Of a stretch of DNA of 55,233 nt, positions 26,089 through 34,662 are shown one piece after another. The position numbers were made by a program, and so were the translations under genes. The DNA is from Candidatus Cloacimonadota bacterium (GTDB lineage: Bacteria > Cloacimonadota > Cloacimonadia > Cloacimonadales > WRIO01). Position 1 is the first letter of the stretch; the number at the start of each line of letters is the position of its first letter. The notes under the pieces are model-generated. The model made no database searches, had not been told where the DNA came from, and saw only the letters and a program-made list of their open reading frames with translations. The stretch is taken from NCBI GenBank assembly GCA_029553545.1, contig JAKPKU010000190.1, positions 1 through 55,233 on the forward strand, given 5' to 3'.

Positions 26089-28218
26089 TTATTTATATTT
26101 TCTTTCTATATTTAATGATACTTGCCAGTTAAAACCAGGCTCTGGTATATAGTCATATATTTCATATTTCTCATTGAAAATATTGTTTAAAGAACCTATG
26201 AGCTTGAAACTATATGAATTATAGTTATATGAATATGATGTATGGCTATTTACACTCTTGTAAGAGGGTAAAGGTGGTTTTAATTGGTCGCGTGTTGAGT
26301 ATTGCTTGCCTGTGGACAAGAGTTCGAAGTTTTGATTAAAGTTGTGGTAAGAGAAGATATAGTTGGCAAACAGTCGGTATTCAGGAGTATAAATAAGGCT
26401 TTTATTATAAAAATCACCATGAGTCCCATCATCTTTAAGGCTTTTATCTTTAGTTATAGTTTTGGTGTATGCGATGGAAAATGTGTGATATTTCAAAAAG
26501 ACATATTTAAAATGAGTTTCAAAGTTCTGTATTTCAGCATTTGCAATATTTGCAGGCTTCCATGCTGTCAATGAACGAAACCAGTGTATAAGGTTTTTTG
26601 TATCATTTTTCCAATATGCCTGCTCTAAAGATGGATTATCTCCAAGCTTTATTCCAAGTCTATAGCCATTTGACGACTCTGGTTTAAGGTCAGGGTTGCC
26701 AACCGTTTGAGAGTCACCTTTCCAATACAAATCATAAAAAGATGGCAAAGAATACGAGGTTCCATAATTAAAAAAGACTTCTGTTTGTATAAAACTATAA
26801 TACTTAACGCCCTGTTCAAATCGCCAAGAAACATTATTTTTAAAGCTTTCTGAGTAGTCGTTTCTGATCGAGTAACTACTATTAAAATCAAAGAGGTCAT
26901 ATTCAATATCTTTTGAAAAGCTTGCATAAGCTGAATAAGTATTTCTATTGAGCAGGCTGATTGAAGCGCTTGGCTTTAGCTTGTCTTTTGTTTTAAACTG
27001 TTCATTTTTATACTCTATACCGCTTTTATTTTCAAAACCAAATACACTCTGCATGAGCGTCATTTTTGCACCAGAAATCTGCTGGTAATTTTTATTATCT
27101 GCTTTATACATCAAGATTGGCGACTTCAGGTTCTGATAATTATTATTTTCAAGGTTTGAGTAAATAATTGCTTCTGTTTTATTGCTAATAATGTTTATTG
27201 TATTTTTGAAGGAATACCCTTTTATAAAGCTCCCCGCAAAAGCTTGTGCATAATTATAAGTGCCAGGTAAATAGTTTTTGTAATCTATTATGGACATGTG
27301 CGCTTTAATGGTAATATCTCTCATTGCTATAAACCCGCCAACGCTGAGCTGTTCTTGAAATTTATTATTATTCTCTCTTATTTGATCTGTTTTTGTTTGT
27401 CTATTATAAAAGCTAAAATCGTTTTCAGATTCTTGTCTGGAGTATTGCATTTCAAGTTGACTTCTTTCACCCAAGATAGTAGCATTAATGCTGTTTTTAA
27501 TAGAGTTAAATGAGCCAAAAGAATTGTTTACTTGCACTTTGTTTTCTTCTGTCAATCTCTTGCTTCTGATCTTGATCAATCCTGCTATTGCACCAGAGCC
27601 AGCCTCTATACTTGCATTGTTTTTGATTATTTCAACTGATTCGATATTATCTTGATTAATTGTCGATAAATCAATATCTTGCCCAGTTGGATTCAAAACA
27701 ACTCCATCAAGCATAATAATAGTATGCCTCGAAGAATGCCCACCAAGGCTCAGAGTTTTCTTTTCTCCTATTAAATCAAGCCCTTTTACTTGTACACCCT
27801 GCTGATTATTTAGCCAATCAGCGATACTATTGAGATTTTTATTTTCAACACTTTCAATATTTATTGTTTCTTTATGGCGTATTTGGCTGCTAATTTCTTC
27901 TTCTTTTGCTGTTACATTAATAGTCTCTAATAAAAAGTTTTCTCTTTTTAAATAGACTATTTTTCTATTGATAAGATAATCTTTTGTAACTCTTAGTGCT
28001 TTATACCCCGTCTTGGAGAGGGTATAATCTTTTGCTTTTTCTTGTCTATTTACCTTGAAATACCCGAGAGAGTCAGTCATTTGAATATAAGTGCCATTAT
28101 TAATAATTACATCGTTTAGTGGTTTATTATTCTCACCCTCCACTCTCACCTTTATGGTTTGGGCAATAATATTAAGAAAGGTAGTCAACAACGCTAATGC
28201 AATTATTATTTTTTTCAT
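26089..28218 (-). CDS. TonB-dependent outer-membrane receptor (probable cobalamin receptor, BtuB-like)
   Basis: The protein is 709 residues. A signal peptide is followed by a carboxypeptidase-regulatory-like domain (about 20-95), a TonB plug (about 105-230; LGGHSSRHTIIMLDGVVLN and IESVEIIKNNASIEAGSGAIAG) and a beta-barrel to the C-terminus, which ends YIPEPGFNWQVSLNIERKYK, similar in style to BtuB-type receptors. It brings a large substrate across the outer membrane using TonB energy. The start codon overlaps the end of the ABC ATPase gene (ATGA). Cobalamin is inferred from the nearby riboswitch-controlled btuF-btuC pair. Because an iron-sulfur operon intervenes, a siderophore or haem substrate is not excluded. 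Confidence 0.85.
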   Translation of the reverse strand: MKKIIIALALLTTFLNIIAQTIKVRVEGENNKPLNDVIINNGTYIQMTDSLGYFKVNRQEKAKDYTLSKTGYKALRVTKDYLINRKIVYLKRENFLLETINVTAKEEEISSQIRHKETINIESVENKNLNSIADWLNNQQGVQVKGLDLIGEKKTLSLGGHSSRHTIIMLDGVVLNPTGQDIDLSTINQDNIESVEIIKNNASIEAGSGAIAGLIKIRSKRLTEENKVQVNNSFGSFNSIKNSINATILGERSQLEMQYSRQESENDFSFYNRQTKTDQIRENNNKFQEQLSVGGFIAMRDITIKAHMSIIDYKNYLPGTYNYAQAFAGSFIKGYSFKNTINIISNKTEAIIYSNLENNNYQNLKSPILMYKADNKNYQQISGAKMTLMQSVFGFENKSGIEYKNEQFKTKDKLKPSASISLLNRNTYSAYASFSKDIEYDLFDFNSSYSIRNDYSESFKNNVSWRFEQGVKYYSFIQTEVFFNYGTSYSLPSFYDLYWKGDSQTVGNPDLKPESSNGYRLGIKLGDNPSLEQAYWKNDTKNLIHWFRSLTAWKPANIANAEIQNFETHFKYVFLKYHTFSIAYTKTITKDKSLKDDGTHGDFYNKSLIYTPEYRLFANYIFSYHNFNQNFELLSTGKQYSTRDQLKPPLPSYKSVNSHTSYSYNYNSYSFKLIGSLNNIFNEKYEIYDYIPEPGFNWQVSLNIERKYK

Positions 28219-29009
28219 AAATTCTCTCTATTGCAATAAAGGAGATTAGGTTTTTGCGAGTATGGGTTCTGATTAATACAAATGTCTATATTAAAGGCTT
28301 GTTTGATGATGCTTGGAGTAATTATTTCTGCTGCTTGTCCATCTGCAAGGACATTACCAGATTTAAGAATTATTATTCTATCGCTATACTCGATTGAAAG
28401 GTTGATATTGTGCGAGACAATGACAATTGTTTTACGGTACTTATGTTGCAGGTCTCTAAGGATTTGCATGATTTCTATTTGGTGATTTATATCTAAAAAA
28501 GACAGTGTCTCATCAAGAAAAATAAAAGATGATTCTTGAGCAAGTGCTCTTGCTAATAATACTCTTTGTTTTTCACCGCCACTGAGGTTGTTATAATTGC
28601 GATTTAACAAGTTGTAAACATTAAAAGTTTTACTTATTTCTTCGACAATTCTTACATCTTTTGATGTATATGAACCCCAATAATCGATCCATGGAAAACG
28701 CCCCATAAGTATTATTTCTTTAACGGAATAATCAAATTGCATATTATTTTCTTGAGGTATATAAGCCAATAATTGTGCAAAATTCTTACGTGTAAGGCTA
28801 TGTAAATCAATTTTCTCATTATCTTTTAAATAAGAAATACTTCCTTTTTGATAATTCACAATATTGAGAATTGCCTTTAGTAGTGTTGATTTACCTGCAC
28901 CATTGGGTCCCAAAATAGAGATTATTTCATTTTCTCTAATTTGTAGTGAAATATCTTTCAATATTTCATTATTATCCAAAATTACGTTTAAATTATTGAT
29001 TTCTATCAT
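28215..29009 (-). CDS. btuD: ABC transporter ATPase, FecE/BtuD type
   Basis: The 264 residues hold a complete nucleotide-binding domain: Walker A GPNGAGKST near residue 35, Q-loop near YIPQENN, signature LSGGEKQRV, Walker B FIFLDET, and the switch His in VIVSHN. It belongs to the iron-siderophore/cobalamin ATPase group that pairs with FecCD-type permeases. The only such permease here is BtuC at 31470-32387, encoded on the same strand but separated by the rrf2-iscS-iscU operon. The btuD name rests on that pairing. It is divergent from the rrf2 gene, with 116 bases between start codons. A TTGCCA box and a TACTAA box 18 bases apart at about 29068-29098 point towards rrf2. Confidence 0.82.
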   Translation of the reverse strand: MIEINNLNVILDNNEILKDISLQIRENEIISILGPNGAGKSTLLKAILNIVNYQKGSISYLKDNEKIDLHSLTRKNFAQLLAYIPQENNMQFDYSVKEIILMGRFPWIDYWGSYTSKDVRIVEEISKTFNVYNLLNRNYNNLSGGEKQRVLLARALAQESSFIFLDETLSFLDINHQIEIMQILRDLQHKYRKTIVIVSHNINLSIEYSDRIIILKSGNVLADGQAAEIITPSIIKQAFNIDICINQNPYSQKPNLLYCNRENL

Positions 29010-29125
29010 TTTTTAATCTTTCTTAACCTCATGTTATTAAACTATTTAAAAATTAATTAAAAAAAACTTGCCAAAAAAGCTTGCTAATTCCTACTAAATT
29101 ACTATGTTATTATAAAGGAGGAAAA

Positions 29126-29536
29126 ATGCAAATCACATCAAGAACAGAATATTCAGTAAGAGCGCTTTGTGAATTATGCTTAAATGATGAGCCGCAGTCT
29201 TTACGCAAGATTAGCGAAGCTCAAAAATTGCCCATAAAGTACCTTGAGCATTTGTTCCGTCAACTCAAGCAAAACAAGTTGGTATCAAGCGTATCTGGTG
29301 CAAAGGGTGGTTATTTTTTGACCAAGGCAATAAAGGATATCAGCCTTTATGATGTCATTACTGCTGTCGAAGATGTGAGTACGTCTTTAGAATGCGACAA
29401 GAGAGAAAATTCAGAGTATTGCATTGGCAAGCCTTGTGGTTTCCATCAGGTTTGGCAAGAGATTCATGATGACTTAAAAGACTATTATGCAAATATTAGT
29501 CTCGAATATATTTTTATGAAAACAAAGGAGATATGA
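29126..29536 (+). CDS. Rrf2-family transcription regulator, probable Fe-S sensor
   Basis: The protein is 136 residues from the ATG at 29126, which follows AAAGGAGG. The winged helix is typical of Rrf2/IscR: ITSRTEYSVRALCELCL at the start, IKYLEHLFRQLK and VSGAKGGYFL. Three cysteines (LECDK, EYCIG and KPCGF, near residues 90-106) match the cluster-binding cysteines of IscR, so it probably binds a [2Fe-2S] cluster and adjusts Fe-S assembly to demand. It is the first gene of an operon with iscS and iscU and could also control the divergent ATPase operon. Its stop codon overlaps the iscS start (ATGA). Confidence 0.9.
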   Translation: MQITSRTEYSVRALCELCLNDEPQSLRKISEAQKLPIKYLEHLFRQLKQNKLVSSVSGAKGGYFLTKAIKDISLYDVITAVEDVSTSLECDKRENSEYCIGKPCGFHQVWQEIHDDLKDYYANISLEYIFMKTKEI

Positions 29537-30711
29537 TGGAAAGAGTTTACTTAGATAATTGTATAACCAGCAAACCAGATCCAGAAGTTATTGCTGCAAT
29601 GATGCCATATTTTACTGAGAAGTATTATTTCCCAGCAAATTTTGTTTCTACAGGCTCATCTATTCAGGCAGACTTAGATGATTTTAAGCATATTATTGCA
29701 GACTCGATGGGAGCGAAAGTTAGTGAAATTCACTTTACAAGTGGAGGTACATCAGCTAACAATATTGGCATTAAGGGCTATTTAATGGCAAATTCTAATA
29801 AAGGAACGCATATTATTTGTTCAGTTATAGATTATCCAGATATCTTAACAAATGCAGCTTTTTTTGAGAATAGCGGCTTTGATGTTACTTATCTTAATGC
29901 AGATTATGATGGTTTTGTTGACTTGGACGAATTGAAAGCGGCTATACGCCCTGACACAATCATGATGATGACTACCTTTGCAAACCATGTTATGGGTACA
30001 ATTCAACCTATAAAAGAAATGCGTAAGATCTTAGACGACTCAGGGCACAATATTGCATTATTTGTTGATGCAGCTCATGCTTATGGTCGAATTGATATTG
30101 ATGTAAATGAGTATGGTATCGATCTTATGAGTGTTAGTGCACACAAGATACATGGTCCTCAAGGGGTTGGTGCTCTTTATGTAAAGAATGGTATCCAACT
30201 TGTTGCTACAAAACACGGTATTAATCGTCTTGATTCGCTTGATACAGGTGGGATTAGTATTGCTGCTATTGCAGGCTTTGCTAAGGCTGTGCAGTTGCAG
30301 TTTTCAGATTTACAAGTTCATATAGCAAAAATTGTTGCTTTGCGGGAGAGATTGTATGAGGGTATTAAAAAGAATATACCACATATTCTGTTAAATGGAC
30401 CTGACGGCAATAAACGCATAGCACATAATTTAAATGTATCATTTGATTATATTGAAGGAGAGGCAATTTTAATGATGCTGGACGTTAATAATATCACCGT
30501 TGCTACAGGCAGTGCATGTGCCTCACAGGGCTTAAAGCCAAATTACATACTGATGGCAACAGGTAGAAATTTCGTTCAATCTCACGGGTCAATTAAGTTT
30601 ACCCTCAGCCGTTTTACCACAGAAGAAGAGATTGATTATGTGATTGAAAAACTGACTGTTATTGTAAAAGAGCTTCGTTCGCGTAGCCCATTATTCAACA
30701 AAAATAAATAA
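29533..30711 (+). CDS. iscS: Cysteine desulfurase (IscS/NifS family)
   Basis: This is a 392-residue PLP enzyme that takes sulfur from cysteine for Fe-S cluster assembly. The fold-type I signature is clear: TSGGTSANN near residue 70, VDAAHAYG near 177 and the PLP lysine in SVSAHKIHGPQG near 205. The persulfide cysteine lies in ATGSACASQG near 330. The next gene encodes an IscU-type scaffold, and an Rrf2 regulator precedes it, forming a compact ISC operon. The initiation region overlaps the rrf2 stop codon, and AAAGGAG lies just upstream. A second ATG directly follows the first, so the start could be one codon later. Confidence 0.93.
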   Translation: MMERVYLDNCITSKPDPEVIAAMMPYFTEKYYFPANFVSTGSSIQADLDDFKHIIADSMGAKVSEIHFTSGGTSANNIGIKGYLMANSNKGTHIICSVIDYPDILTNAAFFENSGFDVTYLNADYDGFVDLDELKAAIRPDTIMMMTTFANHVMGTIQPIKEMRKILDDSGHNIALFVDAAHAYGRIDIDVNEYGIDLMSVSAHKIHGPQGVGALYVKNGIQLVATKHGINRLDSLDTGGISIAAIAGFAKAVQLQFSDLQVHIAKIVALRERLYEGIKKNIPHILLNGPDGNKRIAHNLNVSFDYIEGEAILMMLDVNNITVATGSACASQGLKPNYILMATGRNFVQSHGSIKFTLSRFTTEEEIDYVIEKLTVIVKELRSRSPLFNKNK

Positions 30712-30730
30712 GATAAATTAGGAGAGAAAA

Positions 30731-31357
30731 ATGCAGTACTCACAAAAAGTCTTAGACCACTTTATGAAACCACATAATATTGGAACAATGGAAAACCCAT
30801 CTGTCACAGCAACTGAAGGCAGCCCAGCATGTGGTGATCAAGTTACTTTTTACTTAAAGATCAATGACGATTCACATGTAATTGAAGATATCTCATTTCA
30901 ATCTTATGGTTGTGCTTCAAATATTGCAACCGCTTCGATAGTTACTGACTTAGTAAAAGGAAAAACAATTGAAGAAGCAAAAGATATTTCTTGGAAAGAT
31001 GCAACTAATGAACTTGACGGCTTGCCTCCTGTAAAGATGCACTGTTCAGTTTTAGCAGTTGACACATTACGTTTAGCTATCAAAAAATACGAGCTTGAAA
31101 AGGGTTTAAAAGAGCCAGAACCATTTTCAAAAGAGGCGATTATTGAAGAACTACGCTCAATAATCTATCCACAAGCTGGAGAAGATATTGTTACCTTGAA
31201 AATGGTTAAATATGTTCGACTTGATGATGATGGCACAGTGGTTATTGATCTTGATATCCCAAGGTTTGACCAAAATAGAGAAAGTGTCGTTGAAGAGGTC
31301 AAAGAACACCTTGAAAAGTATCCTGAAGTCAAAGACATACAAGTAACCCTTGCTTAA
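30731..31357 (+). CDS. iscU: IscU-type scaffold fused to a MIP18/DUF59 domain
   Basis: The protein is 208 residues. Residues 1-125 are an IscU scaffold with the three cluster cysteines in GSPACGDQ, SYGCASN and KMHCSVL. Residues about 138-208 are a MIP18 (DUF59, PaaD/Mrp N-terminal-like) domain: LRSIIYPQAGEDIVTLKMV, then DGTVVIDLDIP. The DUF59 Cys-containing segment appears to be replaced by PRFDQNRE. The fusion suggests that cluster building and delivery are linked in one polypeptide. It follows iscS by 19 bases with AGGAGAG before the ATG and ends at a strong terminator. Confidence 0.88.
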   Translation: MQYSQKVLDHFMKPHNIGTMENPSVTATEGSPACGDQVTFYLKINDDSHVIEDISFQSYGCASNIATASIVTDLVKGKTIEEAKDISWKDATNELDGLPPVKMHCSVLAVDTLRLAIKKYELEKGLKEPEPFSKEAIIEELRSIIYPQAGEDIVTLKMVKYVRLDDDGTVVIDLDIPRFDQNRESVVEEVKEHLEKYPEVKDIQVTLA

Positions 31358-31377
31358 TGCAGGGTTCTATAATTATT

Positions 31378-31413
31378 GCCGGTTTGCATATTATGCAGAT
31401 CGGCTTTTTTTTT
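31378..31413 (+). terminator. Intrinsic terminator after the iscU-type gene
   Basis: A GCCG...CGGC stem with inner TGCAT/ATGCA pairing (31378-31404) is followed by nine T residues. It ends the rrf2-iscS-iscU transcript and separates it from the convergent btuC gene. Confidence 0.92.
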
Positions 31414-31469
31414 GCTCATTTTTTCAGCATAATTCACACTATGTTTATTTCAAAGATCAGTTTTTATGT

Positions 31470-32387
31470 CTATTTTCTTCGTATAAGTAATAAATACAAG
31501 AATATTGGGCATCCAATGAATGATGTTATTATGCCAACAGGAAATTCTACGACAGTTAGATTAAATGCTATTAAATCACAGAATAATAAGAAATTGGCGC
31601 CATATACAACGGATAAAGGGAACACCTTCTTTTGATCTGAACTCACAAGCAATCTCACAAAATGTGGTATAATCAAGCCAATAAAACCGATAATTCCAGC
31701 ATAAGCAACCGACACACCTGTGAGTAATGATCCCACTATAAAGATTCTTAGGCGAAGCTTTTTGACATCTACCCCGATGCTTTGTGCCGCCTCATCGCCT
31801 GTGGTCATGATATTCAGCGCATTTGACTGCATGTACAAGTAAAATAAAAGAATGATTGATATAGCCATGCTGACAAGGAAAATAACCCACTCTGTTGTAT
31901 AAAAAATATGACCGAGGTTACCCATCAATACTTGTAATATTAAGCCAACATCTTTTTGAAAAATATACATTAAAAAAGATATAATTGCTGAGACAAACAT
32001 GCCAAAGATAATTCCTGAGAACAAGAGTTTTGTTTTGTCTAAATAGCCATTTCTTGAGCTCAATGCCCAGACAACTATTATGCTTATCAAGGCACCTACA
32101 AAGCCAAAGAGCGGTGCAAGGATAAAAGCACCAACCAAGCCCGCAATGATACTACCCAATGCTGCTCCAGAAGACACTCCAAGAATATATGGCTCTGCTA
32201 AAGGGTTGTTTAGCAATATCTGAAATACTGAACCTGTGCCTGATAATATCATCCCAGCTAATATAGTTAGAAGAAGACGTGGTAATCTCACATTAAGATA
32301 TATATAGGAATTTGTATAATTAATGGAGCTATAAAGCACAATGAGCGCAATAAAAATCAGTATTGCTAAACTAAAATGTTTATTCAT
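31470..32387 (-). CDS. btuC: FecCD-type ABC permease, cobalamin importer BtuC
   Basis: The protein is 305 residues from the ATG at 32387. About nine to ten membrane helices are visible. Family landmarks are VRLPRLLLTILAG, the GAALGS segment and the coupling-helix GxxxPHxxR motif as GLIIPHFVRLL. It pairs with the BtuF-type binding protein whose stop codon it overlaps by 8 bases, so the two are translationally coupled. The cobalamin riboswitch lies at the head of the same transcript, which gives the substrate. A longer start 11 codons upstream lies entirely inside btuF and is unnecessary. Confidence 0.9.
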   Translation of the reverse strand: MNKHFSLAILIFIALIVLYSSINYTNSYIYLNVRLPRLLLTILAGMILSGTGSVFQILLNNPLAEPYILGVSSGAALGSIIAGLVGAFILAPLFGFVGALISIIVVWALSSRNGYLDKTKLLFSGIIFGMFVSAIISFLMYIFQKDVGLILQVLMGNLGHIFYTTEWVIFLVSMAISIILLFYLYMQSNALNIMTTGDEAAQSIGVDVKKLRLRIFIVGSLLTGVSVAYAGIIGFIGLIIPHFVRLLVSSDQKKVFPLSVVYGANFLLFCDLIAFNLTVVEFPVGIITSFIGCPIFLYLLLIRRK

Positions 32388-33201
32388 AAATCGCTTTCCT
32401 AAGCTGTTTAATACCCTCAATATTCCGTGGTGTTGCTCTGAGAATTAGATCTGGATTAACTTCATCAATGGTATAAATTCTATTGTTTTTAACCGCATTA
32501 ATATGTTCCCAACCTTTACGGCTTTTTATCATTTCTTTTGTCATATCTGGATAAGTAATAATGATAATATCGGGGTTTGCATTGATAATATCTTCATTTT
32601 TAACACGGCAATAATCCCGCTCAAGAGTGGGGAAGATGTTGATGCCTCCAGCAATACTGAGCAAATCACCTACATATGAATCATTAGACACGCTCATAAT
32701 AGGATCATTATATATTTCAACAAATACTTTTTTTGGTGCTGTAGGTGAAAACTCTTTGAGTTCGGAAAGGTCTTTACTCAGTGACTCTACGAGTGCTTCT
32801 GCGTTTTTTTCTGCTTTTGTGATCTTACCCAATTCTGTGATTGTGTTGAGCATTTCATTCACATTTTTTGGATATAGTGTGACAACTTTGATTCCTATTT
32901 TTTCCAGATCTTTAGATATTGCTTCTTGTTCTAAAGATGAGGTGATAACATACTCAGGTCTTAAGCTAACGATCTTTTCGAGGTTTATTTGCCCAAAGTT
33001 GCCTACTTTTTCTTTGTATTGTAAAATCTGTGGGTAGTCACATTCTTCAGCGACGCCAATAATTTGTCCATCACCAGCGATGTTGACTATTATTTCAGCG
33101 AGTTCTGGAGAAATAACTACAATACCTTTTTTGGGAATTTCTTGTTGACATGCAATTATAGTCAGAGCTATTAGGAAGATGATTAAAAAAGTTTTTTTCA
33201 T
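32380..33201 (-). CDS. btuF: Cobalamin-binding periplasmic lipoprotein BtuF-like
   Basis: The protein is 273 residues from the ATG at 33201. A signal peptide ends in a lipobox (LTIIAC, lipidated Cys at 18), then comes the class III binding-protein fold. Landmarks are VVISPELAEII, LEKIVSLRPEYVITS, VFVEIYNDPIMSV, SYVGDLLSIAGG and RATPRNIEGIKQL. It should capture cobalamin in the periplasm and hand it to BtuC and its ATPase. An ATG three codons upstream directly abuts AGAAAGG, leaving no spacing, so the second ATG is the better start. The B12 riboswitch is directly upstream. Confidence 0.9.
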   Translation of the reverse strand: MKKTFLIIFLIALTIIACQQEIPKKGIVVISPELAEIIVNIAGDGQIIGVAEECDYPQILQYKEKVGNFGQINLEKIVSLRPEYVITSSLEQEAISKDLEKIGIKVVTLYPKNVNEMLNTITELGKITKAEKNAEALVESLSKDLSELKEFSPTAPKKVFVEIYNDPIMSVSNDSYVGDLLSIAGGINIFPTLERDYCRVKNEDIINANPDIIIITYPDMTKEMIKSRKGWEHINAVKNNRIYTIDEVNPDLILRATPRNIEGIKQLRKAIYE

Positions 33202-33300
33202 GCTTTGCATCCTTTCTAAATGGGATATTTACCATTGTCTTTAGATGCAGAGCAGGCATTTTATGCCATATTTCTCATCTTCCGCGAGAAATACTCTAAA

Positions 33301-33445
33301 GACATATGGCAGGTTTCCTGACTTTCTGCGGGGCAATTTGACTAAGCCTTCCCATTTAACAGTGGCTTAATCTCCCTCTTTTGCAGATTACAGTGGCGGA
33401 GACCGTTCTCGATTTACACGAGATTCCCTTTCACACCGATATGTC
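33301..33445 (-). promoter_or_regulatory. Cobalamin (AdoCbl) riboswitch
   Basis: On the minus strand the canonical conserved boxes appear in order: GGTG, AAAGGGAA, CGGTC-CCGCCACTGTAA, AGCCACTG, GGGAAGG and AGTCAGGAAACCTGCC (the B12 box). P1 is closed by GACATAT (33439-33445) and ATATGTC (33301-33307). A small TGTCAC/GTGACA hairpin lies just upstream (33446-33461). Downstream, GTCTTTAGA can pair with TCTAAAGAC (about 33242). This stem shares GTC with the P1 3' strand, so P1 and this stem are mutually exclusive. Inner hairpins TATTTCTC/GAGAAATA and GGCAT/ATGCC are also possible. It controls btuF-btuC, presumably repressing when B12 is plentiful. Confidence 0.96.
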
Positions 33446-33875
33446 TGTCACATAAGTGACATCTGCATCAAAAAATATATGGGTTTTTATGTCAAGATTT
33501 TTTTTGATACCAATGCTATATTTTACTTAAGTCTAATAAACACATATTCTTTTACCAGTACATATCTCGAAATTCTTCATTTCATTTTTATCTGTCTAAA
33601 AAAGTGATTATAAAATAAACGACACCCTCTATATATATAGGGCTTAGAAAATGGTGTTTTTTGAAAACTATTTTCACTCAAATCATTAGATGCCTATTAC
33701 AAGCGGGTTTAGAGATGATTTTTTTTATCAATAAATTTAGAAAATCATCTGACCAAGCTTATATTTATTTTTTAATAGATAGTTCAAAGGAGAATAATTA
33801 ACATTATTTGTTCAACAATGTTTTTTATGAAGCTTAGTTATAGATTAATAGTTTTTTATCTGTAAGAATACCAAT
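33446..33875. other. Non-coding region upstream of the riboswitch
   Basis: This 430-base stretch, between the riboswitch and the end of the MBL hydrolase gene, has no supported gene. It should contain the riboswitch promoter near 33470-33600. It also contains copy C of the dispersed element (33612-33733). Confidence 0.6.
33612..33733 (-). repeat. Dispersed intergenic element, copy C
   Basis: This is the third copy of the element, on the minus strand. It shares TAAACCCGCT and CAAAAAACACCATTTT with copy B, AGGCATCT with both, and the GTGAAAATAGTTTTC block. Its terminal hairpin contains the palindrome CTATATATAG before GGGTG. It lies upstream of the cobalamin riboswitch. Confidence 0.88.
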
Positions 33876-34661
33876 TTACACGTCAAATAATGGCGTAGCA
33901 GTTATTTGCGAAGCAATATTCAACTCTGTCTTTGCCTTTATTTGTTGCAATGTTTGCTTCATATTATCCAAAGCGAGTTGCGGGTGATTATTCTGTTTAC
34001 TTAAGTGTGCAAGAATCAATCTATCAAGGTTTTCTGAATATATAGTTGACACAATTTCGGATGCTTGTACATTAGAAAGATGCCCAAGTTTGCTTTTTAT
34101 TCTTTGTTTTAGGTGCCATTCATAAGGACCTTCCATTAACATTGTCAGATCATGATTGCTCTCTAAAACGATTGTATTGGCAGTTTTCAGTTTGTTTAAA
34201 AGAAGCTGTGGTGCATAACCTAAATCAGTAGCAATAGCGAGTCGTCTTTCAGCAATATCTTCATTGTAAACGATAAAATTACAGCTCTCTATTGCATCGT
34301 GAGGTGAAGTGAATGAATTAATCACCATATTCTTGATTTGAAAAGGTTCTCCCACATCAAAATAAACGGGTTCAATAGGGAGTTTACCCACTTTATGAGC
34401 AGATCTCCCAAAGGTTTGTTGAGTAATGTATATAGGAATCTTTAACTTTCTTGACAAAACACCTGCACCACCAACATGATCAGTGTGCTCATGGCTAATT
34501 ACAATAGCATCTATATGAAGTGGGTTCACTCTCAGTTCTTCGAGCATTTCTGCGGTTTTCTTATACGTTATACCAGCATCAAATAGTACAACTGTCTGAT
34601 CGGTTTGCACAAGAGTAGAGTTACCTTTGCTACCACTCGTTAACACAGAGACTTTTAGCAT
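33876..34661 (-). CDS. MBL-fold metallohydrolase (YycJ/WalJ-like)
   Basis: The protein is 261 residues. It opens with VSVLTSGSKGNSTLV, then the metal motif HxHxDH in ISHEHTDHVGG near residue 57. Later metal ligands are in the TDLGY segment, ESNHD and LAHLSKQN. The GSKGNS start is typical of the YycJ/WalJ group, which includes 5'-exonuclease-like enzymes involved in DNA metabolism and cell-wall signalling. It follows the YhaM-like exonuclease gene with 1 base between them, so the pair is an operon. The precise substrate is not readable from the sequence. Confidence 0.87.
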   Translation of the reverse strand: MLKVSVLTSGSKGNSTLVQTDQTVVLFDAGITYKKTAEMLEELRVNPLHIDAIVISHEHTDHVGGAGVLSRKLKIPIYITQQTFGRSAHKVGKLPIEPVYFDVGEPFQIKNMVINSFTSPHDAIESCNFIVYNEDIAERRLAIATDLGYAPQLLLNKLKTANTIVLESNHDLTMLMEGPYEWHLKQRIKSKLGHLSNVQASEIVSTIYSENLDRLILAHLSKQNNHPQLALDNMKQTLQQIKAKTELNIASQITATPLFDV

Positions 34662-34662
34662 A

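Noticed and set aside
31357-31635. 92-codon + strand frame after the iscU-type gene
   Set aside because: It begins at the iscU stop, runs through the intrinsic terminator and overlaps the end of btuC in antisense.
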